A stretch of DNA of 64,000 bases, taken from assembly GCA_905221605.1 (NCBI GenBank), contig CAJNDS010002210.1, forward strand, positions 168,501 through 232,500. Reading direction: 5' to 3'. The notes beneath the pieces were generated by a model. The model was not told where the DNA came from. It saw only the letters and a list, made by a program, of their open reading frames with translations, and searched no databases. This stretch comes from Symbiodinium natans. Taxonomy: Eukaryota > Sar > Dinophyceae > Suessiales > Symbiodiniaceae. This document shows, piece by piece, positions 1 to 9,533 of this stretch. A program made the translations under genes and the position numbers. Position 1 is the first letter of the stretch; every line of letters starts with the position of its first letter.

Positions 1-138
1 AAATCACCACTCCAGCAACGAGATGCCGATCAAAGGGCAGGCGGCAGCAGGCAACGGCCCGGCACGCTTTTCTCAAAACTCGCTCCGGGTCCGTGGGTGC
101 ATACAGGCTTCGATTCGATTCAAGCTAAAAGGTAGGGG

Positions 139-444
139 TCAAGAAAGTGAAGCAGGCGTGTTCTTATCAACGGCGCTATTCCGGATTCGATCACAAAAAG
201 GCGCATGCCTCCTCACCGAAAGCACTACAGCCCCTGCCCCATCCATGGCGCAAACCAGAGTCGCTGTTCCTCGGGTCTCTTCAGAATCAAAAGCTAGGAA
301 CTTGCAGATGAGCTGTGCATTGCTATGAATGACAGCGTATAAGCCGATTGCCATGTGCAAGTTAGCCCCATGGGAAAGTACAACCAGAACATCTCCAGGC
401 ATCCCCTTCATGATCTGCACGGCCGGCTGTGCGGCCGCGACCAC
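139..444 (-). CDS. Possible exon, unknown protein
   Basis: The minus-strand frame is open for about 100 codons and reads like folded protein in its first two thirds, with a hydrophobic stretch (GDVLVVLSHGANLHMAIGLY) followed by an alternation of charged and aliphatic residues. I do not recognise a family. No convincing start, stop or splice partner is visible, so the true exon limits are unknown. The opposite strand is also open here, so this could be a chance frame. Confidence 0.25.
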   Translation of the reverse strand: MVAAAQPAVQIMKGMPGDVLVVLSHGANLHMAIGLYAVIHSNAQLICKFLAFDSEETRGTATLVCAMDGAGAVVLSVRRHAPFCDRIRNSAVDKNTPASLS

Positions 445-465
445 CGACGAAGCGGCCTTCCTGTC

Positions 466-530
466 AGGGAGGGTGGAGGGAGGGAGGGTGGGAAGGAGAG
501 AAAGAGAGACAGAGAGAGAGAGAGAAAAGG
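466..530. repeat. GA-rich simple repeat
   Basis: Purine-only tract on the plus strand: GGGA units passing into a GA run. Similar tracts recur at 31.7, 33.7, 37.3, 39.1 and 48.5 kb. Confidence 0.9.
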
Positions 531-849
531 AGTGTCATGGAGCGTCTTGGAGTCTTCAACAACCGCCGCGTTGTTTCGCACGCTCATTCTTCGCATGGAG
601 GATCAAGTCTATCTTTGAGCGTGGCCTAGCCATGCAAGTCACGGATGCCTCTTCTGCACCTGGCCCGGGAGTCACCTGAGCGAATAGCCATGGCCATGTT
701 ATCACCTGGAATGACAGCCTTACCGCGTGAAAGCACAGCGACTTCACACCCCCGATATACTTGCGAAAGCCAACTCCGACAAGCTGCCAAGTTCGCCAGG
801 TCAGGCGGTAACCGGTGATCGTAACCACGCTTCTGGCACAAAGAAGGCA

Positions 850-1970
850 GAGGCTACTAAAAAATAAGGTTTACCTGGGCTTAAACAACTTCGGCTCCCT
901 CACGCGCAAATCCTCCTACAAGCACATGGAGAAGCAAAGGGCTGTGAGGTTAAAGCAGCCGCTCTTCCATGCCAGCATCATTTCGCCAAAGCCACAATGC
1001 ACCCACACGATGGAAGTTCAACTGCCGCAGCCTTGAGCAAAATCTTCGAGCCCGGGCCTTCCATGGTTTGGCTCCGAGTTCGGCGGCTGCTGCGAAGCCC
1101 TCCGAAGCACGTGCCGCCGGTCGTGTGGGCAGCTCTTCTGGGACCTGGAGGGCGACACTCTGGTTGCGGAATTCGGAGTGTTTGCGGGTTTGTCCTGGTG
1201 TCTTGCTGTCGTAGTCCCTGTTCGTCGGTTTTGAAAGACATTATGCTGTAACTCAGAGTTTAAGAACAGGCTGGATGGCGACTATTTATGACTATATCGG
1301 ACTCGATGGCGAGATCAATCATCTTGCATCTGGCAATTTCATGGAGAACTGCTGCCCCGCAGCATCAATGTCGCATCGTGCCCAGACGGAGCCGTCAGAC
1401 CACCTTCGCACACATGCGCACATGGCTTCTTCAAGCAAAGAAGGCTCCCCAGGAGCAAGAACTTCTTGAATCATGTGGGGGGGCCTGATGAGGTCATCAG
1501 CCAGAGTGCCGACTCGGCCATACATCGTCAATTCGTTGCGCACCTGAGTTCCATTTTTGACACAGCAGCCCAAGGAACGAGAGACATGATATCTCACTCT
1601 GGGGCACGGCCATTCCGCAGCTGGACCCCCCATCTGCAGTCCGCTCCATCACAATGGAGCCGCTCTGCTCCTCATGGGCCACTGGAGACATGCGTGTCCA
1701 TGACGCGGAGTGATATGCTGATGCCTTAAAGTCGCGAAGGCAATGCGTCAAACTACACTCCGCAGCTGTTGTTTGCATTTGCCCCGCCAGCACGAAGTCG
1801 ATGCCAGTAGCATCCATCCAGGTGCCGGTAAAGTCATCGTTGCTCCCAGCTGGTCTGCTGTAGCTCGGAACCTGCAGCACAATGATGCGAACAGAGCCCG
1901 GTCGAAGATTGGCGGTGGTTACGCTGAGGGTTCTGTTTACTAGTGATTCGACTAGAACTGAGACTCTGAC
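850..1970. other. No gene recognised
   Basis: Open frames of up to about 125 codons occur on both strands but overlap one another and show no conserved motif. I see no structural RNA and no strong repeat. Confidence 0.5.
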
Positions 1971-2070
1971 TTTGCTATGCTCTGCTATGCTCCGCTATGC
2001 TCCGCTATGCTCTGCTATGCTCTGCTATGCTCTGCTATGCTCTGCTATGCTCAGCTAAGCTCAGCTAAGC
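1971..2070. repeat. 10-bp tandem repeat, ten units
   Basis: Ten consecutive decamers of consensus TCTGCTATGC with single-base variants (TTTGCTATGC, TCCGCTATGC, TCAGCTAAGC). The lowest-identity units lie at the high-coordinate end, where the array runs into the 3' end of the neighbouring minus-strand reading frame and supplies its stop codon. Confidence 0.95.
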
Positions 2071-2824
2071 TTGCGGCATCTTGAGTGTGCGACTGCCGCT
2101 GACCGATCATGTTTGGGTTCTCGCGGGCCACGCGAGCCACTCGCGCGGCGAAGGTCGCTTCTGCAAAGCGCTCCGTCTGTTCTGGCGCAACGTATTCTGG
2201 CACTGGCTCTGGCATATCTGGCATGGGCGCCGACGATGGCTGCGATCGCTGCGATCTCGGTACGTTTGGCTGAGGTAGGATGGGCTCTTCTGGCGCGGCA
2301 AAGCCACGGTTTCGGGCCTTGCGGCGGGCTTTCTCTTGGGCCATGAGGCGCAGCCGCCTCTCATGTACCTCTGTCCGGTACTCGGGGGAGGGTTCCTGTA
2401 TGTACATGAAGGCCGGATAAGGGTCAGGCGCCTTGGGAGTCGCTTCGCTGTGAGCTTCCTTCTTCGAACGGGCTAAGTTCGTGAAAGATCTCCACACCTC
2501 CTCAGGATCTTCAGGCTCCTCCTCTACCTCCTTCGCCGGCCGTCGTACTGGCGCTCTTGGAACCTCGTCGCGATCCAGGCTTTTCAGAAGCTGGTCCAGG
2601 GAGGGCATCTTCTCTTCAACTGCAGTGTTCACGACTGGGCTTACGCCAGCCGCCCGGAGCTCTGCCAATGTGCAGATCTCCACTAAAGGTCGCCCCGTCT
2701 TCGTGGAGCTGGAGATCCATCCCAGGGCGTGTGCACCTTGTAACACTTGAACTTGAAGCCGAAATCCAGCGCCGTGTGCTGCTCCGACCCTCAGAACCTT
2801 GCAGAAGCCCCCCTTCTGGAGCAA
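2051..2824 (-). CDS. Hypothetical charged protein, C-terminal coding region
   Basis: A 257-codon minus-strand frame. The N-terminal third contains a short globular stretch with the signature GWISSSTKTGRPLVE, which resembles the small SH3-like repeat common in dinoflagellate proteins (GWxS..T..G.PL). The middle is rich in Glu, Pro and Arg, with a basic, probably helical segment (YRTEVHERRLRLMAQEKARR) and then a Pro/Ala-rich tail. The stop codon lies inside the 10-bp repeat array, so the natural C-terminus may come from a spliced exon instead. The upstream boundary is probably a splice acceptor and not a start codon. The protein family is not recognised; the call as coding rests on frame length and composition. 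Confidence 0.55.
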   Translation of the reverse strand: MLQKGGFCKVLRVGAAHGAGFRLQVQVLQGAHALGWISSSTKTGRPLVEICTLAELRAAGVSPVVNTAVEEKMPSLDQLLKSLDRDEVPRAPVRRPAKEVEEEPEDPEEVWRSFTNLARSKKEAHSEATPKAPDPYPAFMYIQEPSPEYRTEVHERRLRLMAQEKARRKARNRGFAAPEEPILPQPNVPRSQRSQPSSAPMPDMPEPVPEYVAPEQTERFAEATFAARVARVARENPNMIGQRQSHTQDAASLAELS

Positions 2825-3108
2825 GGCAAGCTCCTTACCTCAGAGATGGGCTGACATCGGAACAGAGGGAAACATTGCTGAATTTGCTTAGCTCTTGCTT
2901 GCCGCACTTGCCTCAAAAAGCCAGCTACTTGCCTTCAAAAGGGCTTCCGACGAGCTCGCCTTCGCGAACGGCGATGCTGTCCAGTACTTGAACAAAGGCC
3001 CCCTGCAAGCGCCCGGCAGACAGCGCTTCTGGGGCCATGGCTGAAGGGCAAAACCTGCTCTGGAGCCTACAAATGCACTGCGACTTCTTGGACCGCTGTC
3101 AAGATGCC

Positions 3109-3468
3109 TTAATCTATCCTTGAGAGCCTTTCTAAACTTAAACAATCTCCACAAAATGGCGTATGAAACTTGGTGGTTGCTACCGTTTGCTGCTGGCAGT
3201 CGCTTGCCTTTTTCTGCCTACGCACAGAAAGAAGACCCGGCGTGATGGCGGCATGCGAAGCACCAGGGCGCTTTACAACTCCATTGCCATGACAGGCCCA
3301 GATGTGCCGGGCGGAGAGTTCAAGGGTAGCAGGACGAGGCAAGGACTGCGGTAGATGAAGTAGAGCCCGCTCGACGGCCAGTACGTCTCGCCTGGTCACA
3401 GACCCCACCGCGTCAAGGCGCAGAGCTGAGGCTCGATTCCTTTTGACTTGCGGGCGAGTGACGATCAT
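3109..3468 (-). CDS. Possible exon of the same unknown gene
   Basis: Open for 119 codons with a protein-like middle (RRDVLAVERALLHLPQSLP). It lies between two other minus-strand coding-looking segments and could be an internal exon of one gene covering about 3.8 to 2.05 kb. Splice sites were not fixed, and no family is recognised. Confidence 0.3.
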   Translation of the reverse strand: MIVTRPQVKRNRASALRLDAVGSVTRRDVLAVERALLHLPQSLPRPATLELSARHIWACHGNGVVKRPGASHAAITPGLLSVRRQKKASDCQQQTVATTKFHTPFCGDCLSLERLSRID

Positions 3469-3656
3469 TCACCTCAAGGAGCCAACAAAAGCATGCAGCG
3501 CGAATGCCCGCATGCCGGCATCACTGTCGTGTCAAGACCCGTCTGCAGCAATCACAGGAGACATCACAGGGCCAAGTGGGCCAAGAGGCTCGGTATTCAG
3601 GAGACGGGCGCTCCACGAACAAGGCATTGAGATGGGGGTTTTCGAACCCTCCTCAG

Positions 3657-3785
3657 AGTCCACCGGAAAAGGCTTGCTGAGCATCTTAATTAAGTCTACG
3701 GTAAGCGATACATTCTCAACTTCTCGTAGCATGACCTGGCCAAGGTCCCTGCCGAGCTTGACGGCCTGGAAGAACTGCCGCCTCG
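3657..3785 (-). CDS. Probable exon, helical unknown protein
   Basis: The minus frame gives FFQAVKLGRDLGQVMLREVE followed by NVSLTVDLIKMLSKPF, an amphipathic helical pattern with little low-complexity character, so I consider it real coding sequence. It stays open to about 3532 but the last part looks intronic. It probably belongs upstream of the exons at 3.4 and 2.8 kb. Function unknown. Confidence 0.4.
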
Positions 3786-3899
3786 GACGTTTTCGGGCTC
3801 GGGCCTTATCTAAAGGCTGGGACGAATCACTCAGCTTCCACTACACCCATTTAGGCTGGCAGAAGGCCAAGTGCGGACAAGAGCGAAACCCTCATTGAA

Positions 3900-6190
3900 G
3901 AACAAGTAGAAGAAATCTCAAGACATGTAAAGAAATCTCAAGAAATCAACGGGAAGGGCAAAACAACAACCAAGAAAGATTACAGAACTGATTAGACTAC
4001 GTTGAAGGATAGGTTCCTGAGATTCAAATGCGACAGTGGGTGTACGACGTCCATGACCCTAACACCAAGCAGGATAGAAGAACGTGTCGAGTTCAGGGAT
4101 ACCAGTTGCCTCACTTGACATCTGGAACCGCACGGCACCCATGAGCTGGGCCCCACACGTGGAGCCCATGGCACCCATGAGGCTGCCAGCTGGCGAGTTG
4201 GGCATCCTGCGAAAAATCGCAGACTTTGTGGTGCCAAGATGATACCCCAAAAACCATGCTTTCTTTCTCCCGGTATAAAGAGCGACCCAAAGCCCTCGAC
4301 CTGAAACCCTGAGCCCAAAAAAACCCTCTGCAGGAACTGCCTGCTCATGGGGGAAGCAGCGCCCGCCGGTGAGCCAGGGAAGGGCCTCATGCCACATGGG
4401 CCGACATCTTTTTGGATTCAGGGCTCATGATGTAGACTCTACAGAGTGCATCAGAAATGTGCTCAGTACATGATTCCCTGGATAGACGATACCGTGTCAG
4501 CGCAAAGGGAAGCATTGCCTTTTCAATGGTGGGACCCAGGCAAGCTGGGCACGCTTCCCATGCTCTCGTCAGTCGTTGTTTTGAGCAGCATGGGCTGCCT
4601 CTCCATTCCTTGGTTCGACAAGGACCATGTCTTCTCGCTGGCTGTTTCGAGAACCCTTTGTGGCCCACTATGCTCAGCGGTGCAGTGAGTGCCGTACTTT
4701 GCTGGTGCGTACCCGCTTCCACATCTTGCCTCAGCCGACTCCATCGCCGCCGACACAAATATATCCAGAACTTCTCTGGATTTGGGGGGGGGGTTCGATG
4801 GTGAGGTAGGAACCTGAGCCTTCCAGCAAGTCTCTGCTGGGCAGTTTCTCGGCGCGTGCACAAGCTGGCGTCAGGTCTGGCACAGAAAGACAGACAGGCA
4901 TCCCAAGCCACGGCTTCGTGTCAGCCTGTAAATTGCCGTTCCGACCCTTGAGCCTTTGGCCAAAGGTACCATAAGGTACCGACGATCTACTCACCTACGG
5001 CTGCTGCCAAAGAACAAGCTAAAAACAAGCTACTGAGCTACCCAACATACCCAACATACCACCTGCTTGGTCACGAATCAGCTTTTTCGGGCAGCATGAA
5101 GTCCTAGACTTCCTCACAGCCATCTTGGCTACGAGGCAAAGCAGTGAAACCTCTTGTCACTTATCCACCTGGCATCATCTACGACAGCTGGGACTTGAAA
5201 CGAACCGAACCTGACGTCACCAGTTCGTGCAGACAGCAATGGCCTTGACGTCAAGTCCCTGAGAATTCTCAAGTCCTCAACGGCATGCCCTTGCAACTCG
5301 AGATGCCTTCTGCCCGCAAGTTACGCAGCAGAGCACAGCGCTTTTTGGCCTGGCGGGGTCTTATCAGAACCCACGCGACATGCAGAGGCCACCGCAGCTC
5401 CTACGAGGTCCTACACTCTTCAAGAGCCTCTGGAGTTCGCGCGGATCTGCGCATTTCGCGGGCTTCCCCTTGCCCATCTTGCCTGAAACTGAAACGGCAT
5501 CATGTAGCCACGCAGAGCCACTTACCTACCTGTGTGTGTGTGTGCTTTCATTTGGACACTCAAGAAGCATGCAAGGGTAGCTTCGCCGAGGTCGGGCACC
5601 TGAAGCGGTCCGCGGCCGAAGCAAGTAGCGATTGTGAGCCTGGGAGGCAGCAAGACTCCGCCAAAGCAAAAAAAGATGAAGCCGTTTTGTAGATACATGG
5701 TTTAGGAGCCAGACAAGGCTAGAACTAACCCATGGCTGCTACAGTTCCCCTACGTCAAGCTCAGACACCCCAAACAACAAACAACAACGGAATCTGCAAC
5801 CTCGCAGCTGCATCCAGGCTCTCCGCAAAGAGATGCAGGCCTCGGCCAAGCAGAGGTTATGGCCCACGGCCATGGGTTCTTTGGTTGGTGCTCTTGGGGG
5901 ATGTCAGACAGCTGCGATGCCTCAGAACCCCAAGACCGGGCATATGCAGGCAAGCTTCAAAAGCCCTTTTACCCTCAAACTTTTTGGGACGCGGGGGGCT
6001 TACGACAATGAGGGACCCCAAATATACACCCGCAATCGTATGATCCCCTTATCACAAGGACCCCAATAAGGTAACCCCCGAAAGTCCTTACCCCTCAACC
6101 CAGCCTTGGCGGCGTGCCACCGCCGCCGCCGAGGCCGGAGCGCTGCGCGGCCGAGGTTTTGGAGCTTCCTGGGGGCTTAGGGCTTAGGAG
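3900..6190. other. No gene recognised
   Basis: Several overlapping open frames (for example on the minus strand at 4387-4911 and the plus strand at 5285-5692) look partly protein-like, but none shows a domain, a clear splice pattern or a start context. The segment 6010-6076 matches 20301-20372 (see findings). Confidence 0.45.
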
Positions 6191-6199
6191 GGGTCCAGG

Positions 6200-6240
6200 G
6201 ATGAGGGTTTAGGGTTTAGGGTTTAGGGCAGTTTAGGGAT
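6200..6240. repeat. Interstitial TTTAGGG array
   Basis: About four copies of AGGGTTT in direct order plus degenerate neighbours. TTTAGGG is the Arabidopsis-type telomere unit also used by dinoflagellates; here it is internal. Confidence 0.9.
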
Positions 6241-6575
6241 CGTTCTTGTTTGCCTAGGAGTCTGTACGACTGGCTATGTCTTTCCGGCTACAGCTACCAG
6301 ATCTTGGCATCCATATACGACGAGGGGCGTGTGTTGTGCATGCTCATATAATAGAGATCGCATATCCTAGCCTGCCGACTATCCTTGGAGATTCTACAAT
6401 CCTGATCCGCAGTTTGCCAGATCATACCAGATCGATTCACAAAACTACTATACTCACTATATACTCCGCTGCCTGGGCAGTCACAATCTCCGGCTGTTGA
6501 CGAACGGCTGTGGCCGGCCGACGAAACCTGGGATGCTCAGATTGCTCAGATTGGCTTTGTTGGGGTGAGGGGCGT

Positions 6576-7200
6576 AACAGAAACCGGAAGGGAGCGTAAC
6601 GGAAACCAGGCCGAACATCACTATCACAACAGAAGCCAAAAAAACTTGTAACGGAAAACAAGGCCGAAAACATGGAAACCAGACGCAAGGTGGGACGGAA
6701 ACCAGGCAGATCTGGAACGGAAACCCAAAAGAGCTGTAACGGAAACCACGGAAACCTGCAAGCAGAACCACGGTCAAAAAGGTTGCAAGGGAGGACTGCC
6801 ATCCCTCAAGCCCACACACAACCAAAAAGCGGCACTCTGAACCCGTGATCCTAGGCTTTGTGCTTTAGGCTTTCGTGTTCACAATTCAGGCTTTAGGGTT
6901 GTTGAGCCTGGAGCTGGTAACCCAGAATCACTCCTGCACGAGATTGTCCCACTCTTCGTTTGTCGTTTGTGCTAGCAGTGCCTAATCCTCGCCCTTGGTT
7001 TCTCTCTCTTGGTTTCTGCGAAGGCCAGGGTTTCCGGTTACGTCCGACCGTTGTTTTCTGTTCTGCTCCCATGTTGATGTCCACTACGCCCCACGGCAAT
7101 TTCCGTCACAGGTTTCGGGCCAAGATTTCTGTTACTCGGCGCTGTCTCTGCATCACGGTGAACCAGCACATCTACAACCCACCGATTTCTGTAACAGACT
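6576..7200. repeat. Dispersed GTAACGGAAACC units in inverted arrangement
   Basis: Between 6576 and 6750 the motif GTAACGGAAACC and close variants recur at irregular 20-60 bp spacing on the plus strand. From about 7008 to 7200 the reverse complement (GGTTTCC..GTTAC, TTTCTGTTAC) recurs. The two halves flank a roughly 250-bp spacer. No coding frame is convincing within it. Confidence 0.6.
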
Positions 7201-7310
7201 TTACTTGCCTTACTGAGGATTGGGAAGCTCTAGCAAGCTGCTAGAGTAGGCAGGCGGCCCGGAGAATCTCGCTTTTCATAGAGGTTTCGGGATGCCCTAG
7301 TTTTTAAATT

Positions 7311-8722
7311 TTAACCCGAGGAGTCCAGCTTGAGGCACTTCTCCGCCATCTGCTGGCGATGACGCGCCAAGCGCTGGTCTCGCAGTCGACAGCGCTCAAT
7401 CTCCGCCTCTGTGCATCTCCAAAGCGTATAAAGGTGTATAAAGGTGGGGGGGGGGGTCAGACTCAACAATTTCAGAAGGCCAGGACCCTCAAACACACCC
7501 TGAAAGATGTAGATCAACATGACAAGCCCTGCCACGGCCCTTGCGTCGAATGGGATGGTTGTGCACGAGGACCCTGTTGGCCTGCTTTGCTCTCTCCTGC
7601 TTTTCCTCTTCCTGCGCATACGATGGTCACAGCGTGTCACCCAACATCCAATTTGCAAGCCAACTTTGAACAGGGGATGCGCACAATCTGCGAGCCTCGG
7701 GTGTCTGGGTAGCATAAAGTCAAAAAGCAGGTACCCCACCTCTGAATCCCCCGCCTCGGATCCCCCCAACCCCAACTCCCCCCAACCCCAACTCCCCCCA
7801 ACCCCAACCCCCCCTGTTCCCTCCCGCCTTTGCCCCGCCCGCCCTGCCCCCCCCACTTCCCCACCCCACTTCCCCACCCCGCCCTTCAACCCTACCTCCT
7901 CCTCTAATTTTCCGGCAGATGTTTTCTTGGTGCCTGGTCTATACATCGCCACATTTACCTGACTGGCTTTGCACACGTCCTGCTGCCGCAGCTGCCGCAC
8001 CATCTCAGCCTGCACGACGAAGCAAGCCGGTCTTGACATGCCGAGACCAAGTGCCACCCGGGTGTGACGGCCCGTTTCTGGCTCCGGCATGCAATTCAGA
8101 TTTCACATGTTCGGAATCTCTAAGGAGCTAAGATGACCTAAGCCGATTCCCAAATCGAAAGAAAAGTGCCTCGACAGCACGCCGCTTCCTCTCCGCAGCA
8201 CCCACGCGAGCCTAGAAGCGCAATGGCAAGTAGCATTGGCAGCGGAGGGAAAGGTCGGAAAGGCACCTCAAAGGCCGCCATGGAGGCTGCCCGTGCTGCG
8301 GCTCGTTCCTGTTAACAGGAAGAGATGCGAGGAGCTTCGGGATCGCACGGAGGATGCCTTTGAACAATAGATGCAAAAGCGTGGGATTCGAGCAAACGTG
8401 CACCTGTTGCTCCGCAGCAAGTTCGAGCTCCTAGGTTGAAACTGGAAGTGCACCCCCCCCCCCCAATAGTGGTCTCTGGACGTGATAACTGCACGCACTC
8501 GGGCCTACGCGCTCCTGCTGCTTCATCAGCTTGGCCTTCGCGGCTTCTGCCAGCTGTTGCCGATACTGATGGCGCTGAATCCTCTCTGTGAGCTCCTGTG
8601 CCGGTGGGAGAGAAGCATCTCGGGAAAACTGAAATGGGGCTCAACACCAGCTTCGGAGTCCTCCACTTTCTGCACTCGCTCGGCAATCATATCCTCAATG
8701 ATCGCCTGCCACAACAGAAACT
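7311..8722 (-). CDS. Coiled-coil protein, seven exons to the stop
   Basis: Exons at 8722-8652, 8595-8509, 8430-8404, 8308-8267, 8009-7959, 7611-7539 and 7408-7311 join in frame into an almost wholly helical, Glu/Gln/Arg/Ala-rich polypeptide of about 160 residues ending in a TAA. Segments include ERIQRHQYRQQLAEAAKAKL, RQLRQQDVCKASQ and RCRLRDQRLARHRQQMAEK. Introns after exons 1 and 6 start with GC, the other four with GT; all end AG. The heptad-like, basic/acidic character is typical of axonemal or basal-body coiled-coil proteins (trichohyalin/plectin-homology type), but I cannot assign a family. The start and any earlier exons are not identified; the frame enters at an AG acceptor at 8723. 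It lies just downstream, on the same strand, of the orphan third transporter exon. Confidence 0.7.
7738..7885. repeat. C-rich tract (CCCAACCCCAACTCC units)
   Basis: A strongly strand-asymmetric polypyrimidine block in an intron of the coiled-coil gene, with repeats of CCCAACCCCAACT and later CCCCACTTCC. The complementary G-rich strand could form quadruplexes. Confidence 0.85.
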
Positions 8723-9391
8723 CTACACCGTCACGGGCACAACCACATGCAGGTAGAGGAATGCAAAGCCTTACAAGCTTTCAGTGCATCGCGCAACGCT
8801 GCCCTCGCGTGCGTGGGGGTTGTTCCAACTTCGGGTCCCTGTCTAGGGTTCCTGGCCTTAGGTAGGTATACCAGGAACCTCAATAAACAACCCCCACATA
8901 TTGATTCAATGATTCACAAGGTCCCGACGGCACATACTGTGCCAACAGAGGTGAAATCAAAAGTCGAAAAACACGTGCTTCTACAGCACACTGGATTGTC
9001 CAGCAACGCCTACTTCAGCTGCACACGTGAGCTCATGACGTGAAAAAGCGTGTCATGGGAACGCTTCTTTGCCGCTGGTGCGGCGGCCGCTGTACACAGC
9101 CATCAGACCTTCTTGTCGATCACGTTCGGCTCAACTGGAGCTTCAACCTGCGACGCCGCGCGCGCACAGGCACCAAGTATCGGATCCAGGGGCTATTGGT
9201 TGTAGGGAGCGGAGGCACCTAAGCACCCCCCTCATTCGTTTCGCATCACTTGCTCATTCATCATCGTCTCCTCATGAATCGCGTTCAAAGCCACAATTGT
9301 CAGCAACTGTCGTCTTGTCACCGCATCCGCTTCTAAGAGGCTCAACCCCCCCCCCCCCGCAAACAAGATTGCAAGCAAAAACGCAAGCTGC

Positions 9392-9442
9392 CTTGGGTTC
9401 CAAGATTGGCTTCTTCTCCTCTTGGCTGGGGGCCTCCATCAT
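9392..9442 (-). CDS. First exon of a third SLC35B2-like transporter copy
   Basis: Seventeen codons from ATG at 9442, reading MMEAPSQEEKKPILEPK, then AAG followed by a GC donor. This matches the first exon of transporter copy 2 ([17 protein letters not shown], also 17 codons, also followed by a GC donor). It starts 91 bp after the stop codon of copy 2, with a likely trans-splice acceptor AG at 9447-9448. No further exon of this copy is seen downstream to position 1. The gene is either truncated or has a very long second intron, which would then contain the coiled-coil gene. Confidence 0.7.
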
Positions 9443-9533
9443 GGCCCTGAACCTGGTGGCAACATGTGCGAGAACAAACGGGGCCTCAAGCTCTATAACA
9501 GTTCTATAACACACCCTTTTAGCTCCGAAACGT
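9443..9533 (-). promoter_or_regulatory. Intergenic spacer with trans-splice acceptor (copy 2 to copy 3)
   Basis: 91 bp between the TAG of copy 2 and the ATG of copy 3. On the minus strand a pyrimidine-containing stretch ends in CCAGGTTCAG, directly followed by GGCC and ATGATG. Dinoflagellate nuclear mRNAs receive a spliced leader at such an AG. The spacer length is nearly identical to the other spacer of the array. Confidence 0.6.

Noticed and set aside
1971-2070. CRISPR-like direct repeats
   Set aside because: The decamers are contiguous with no spacers, and the window is eukaryotic.
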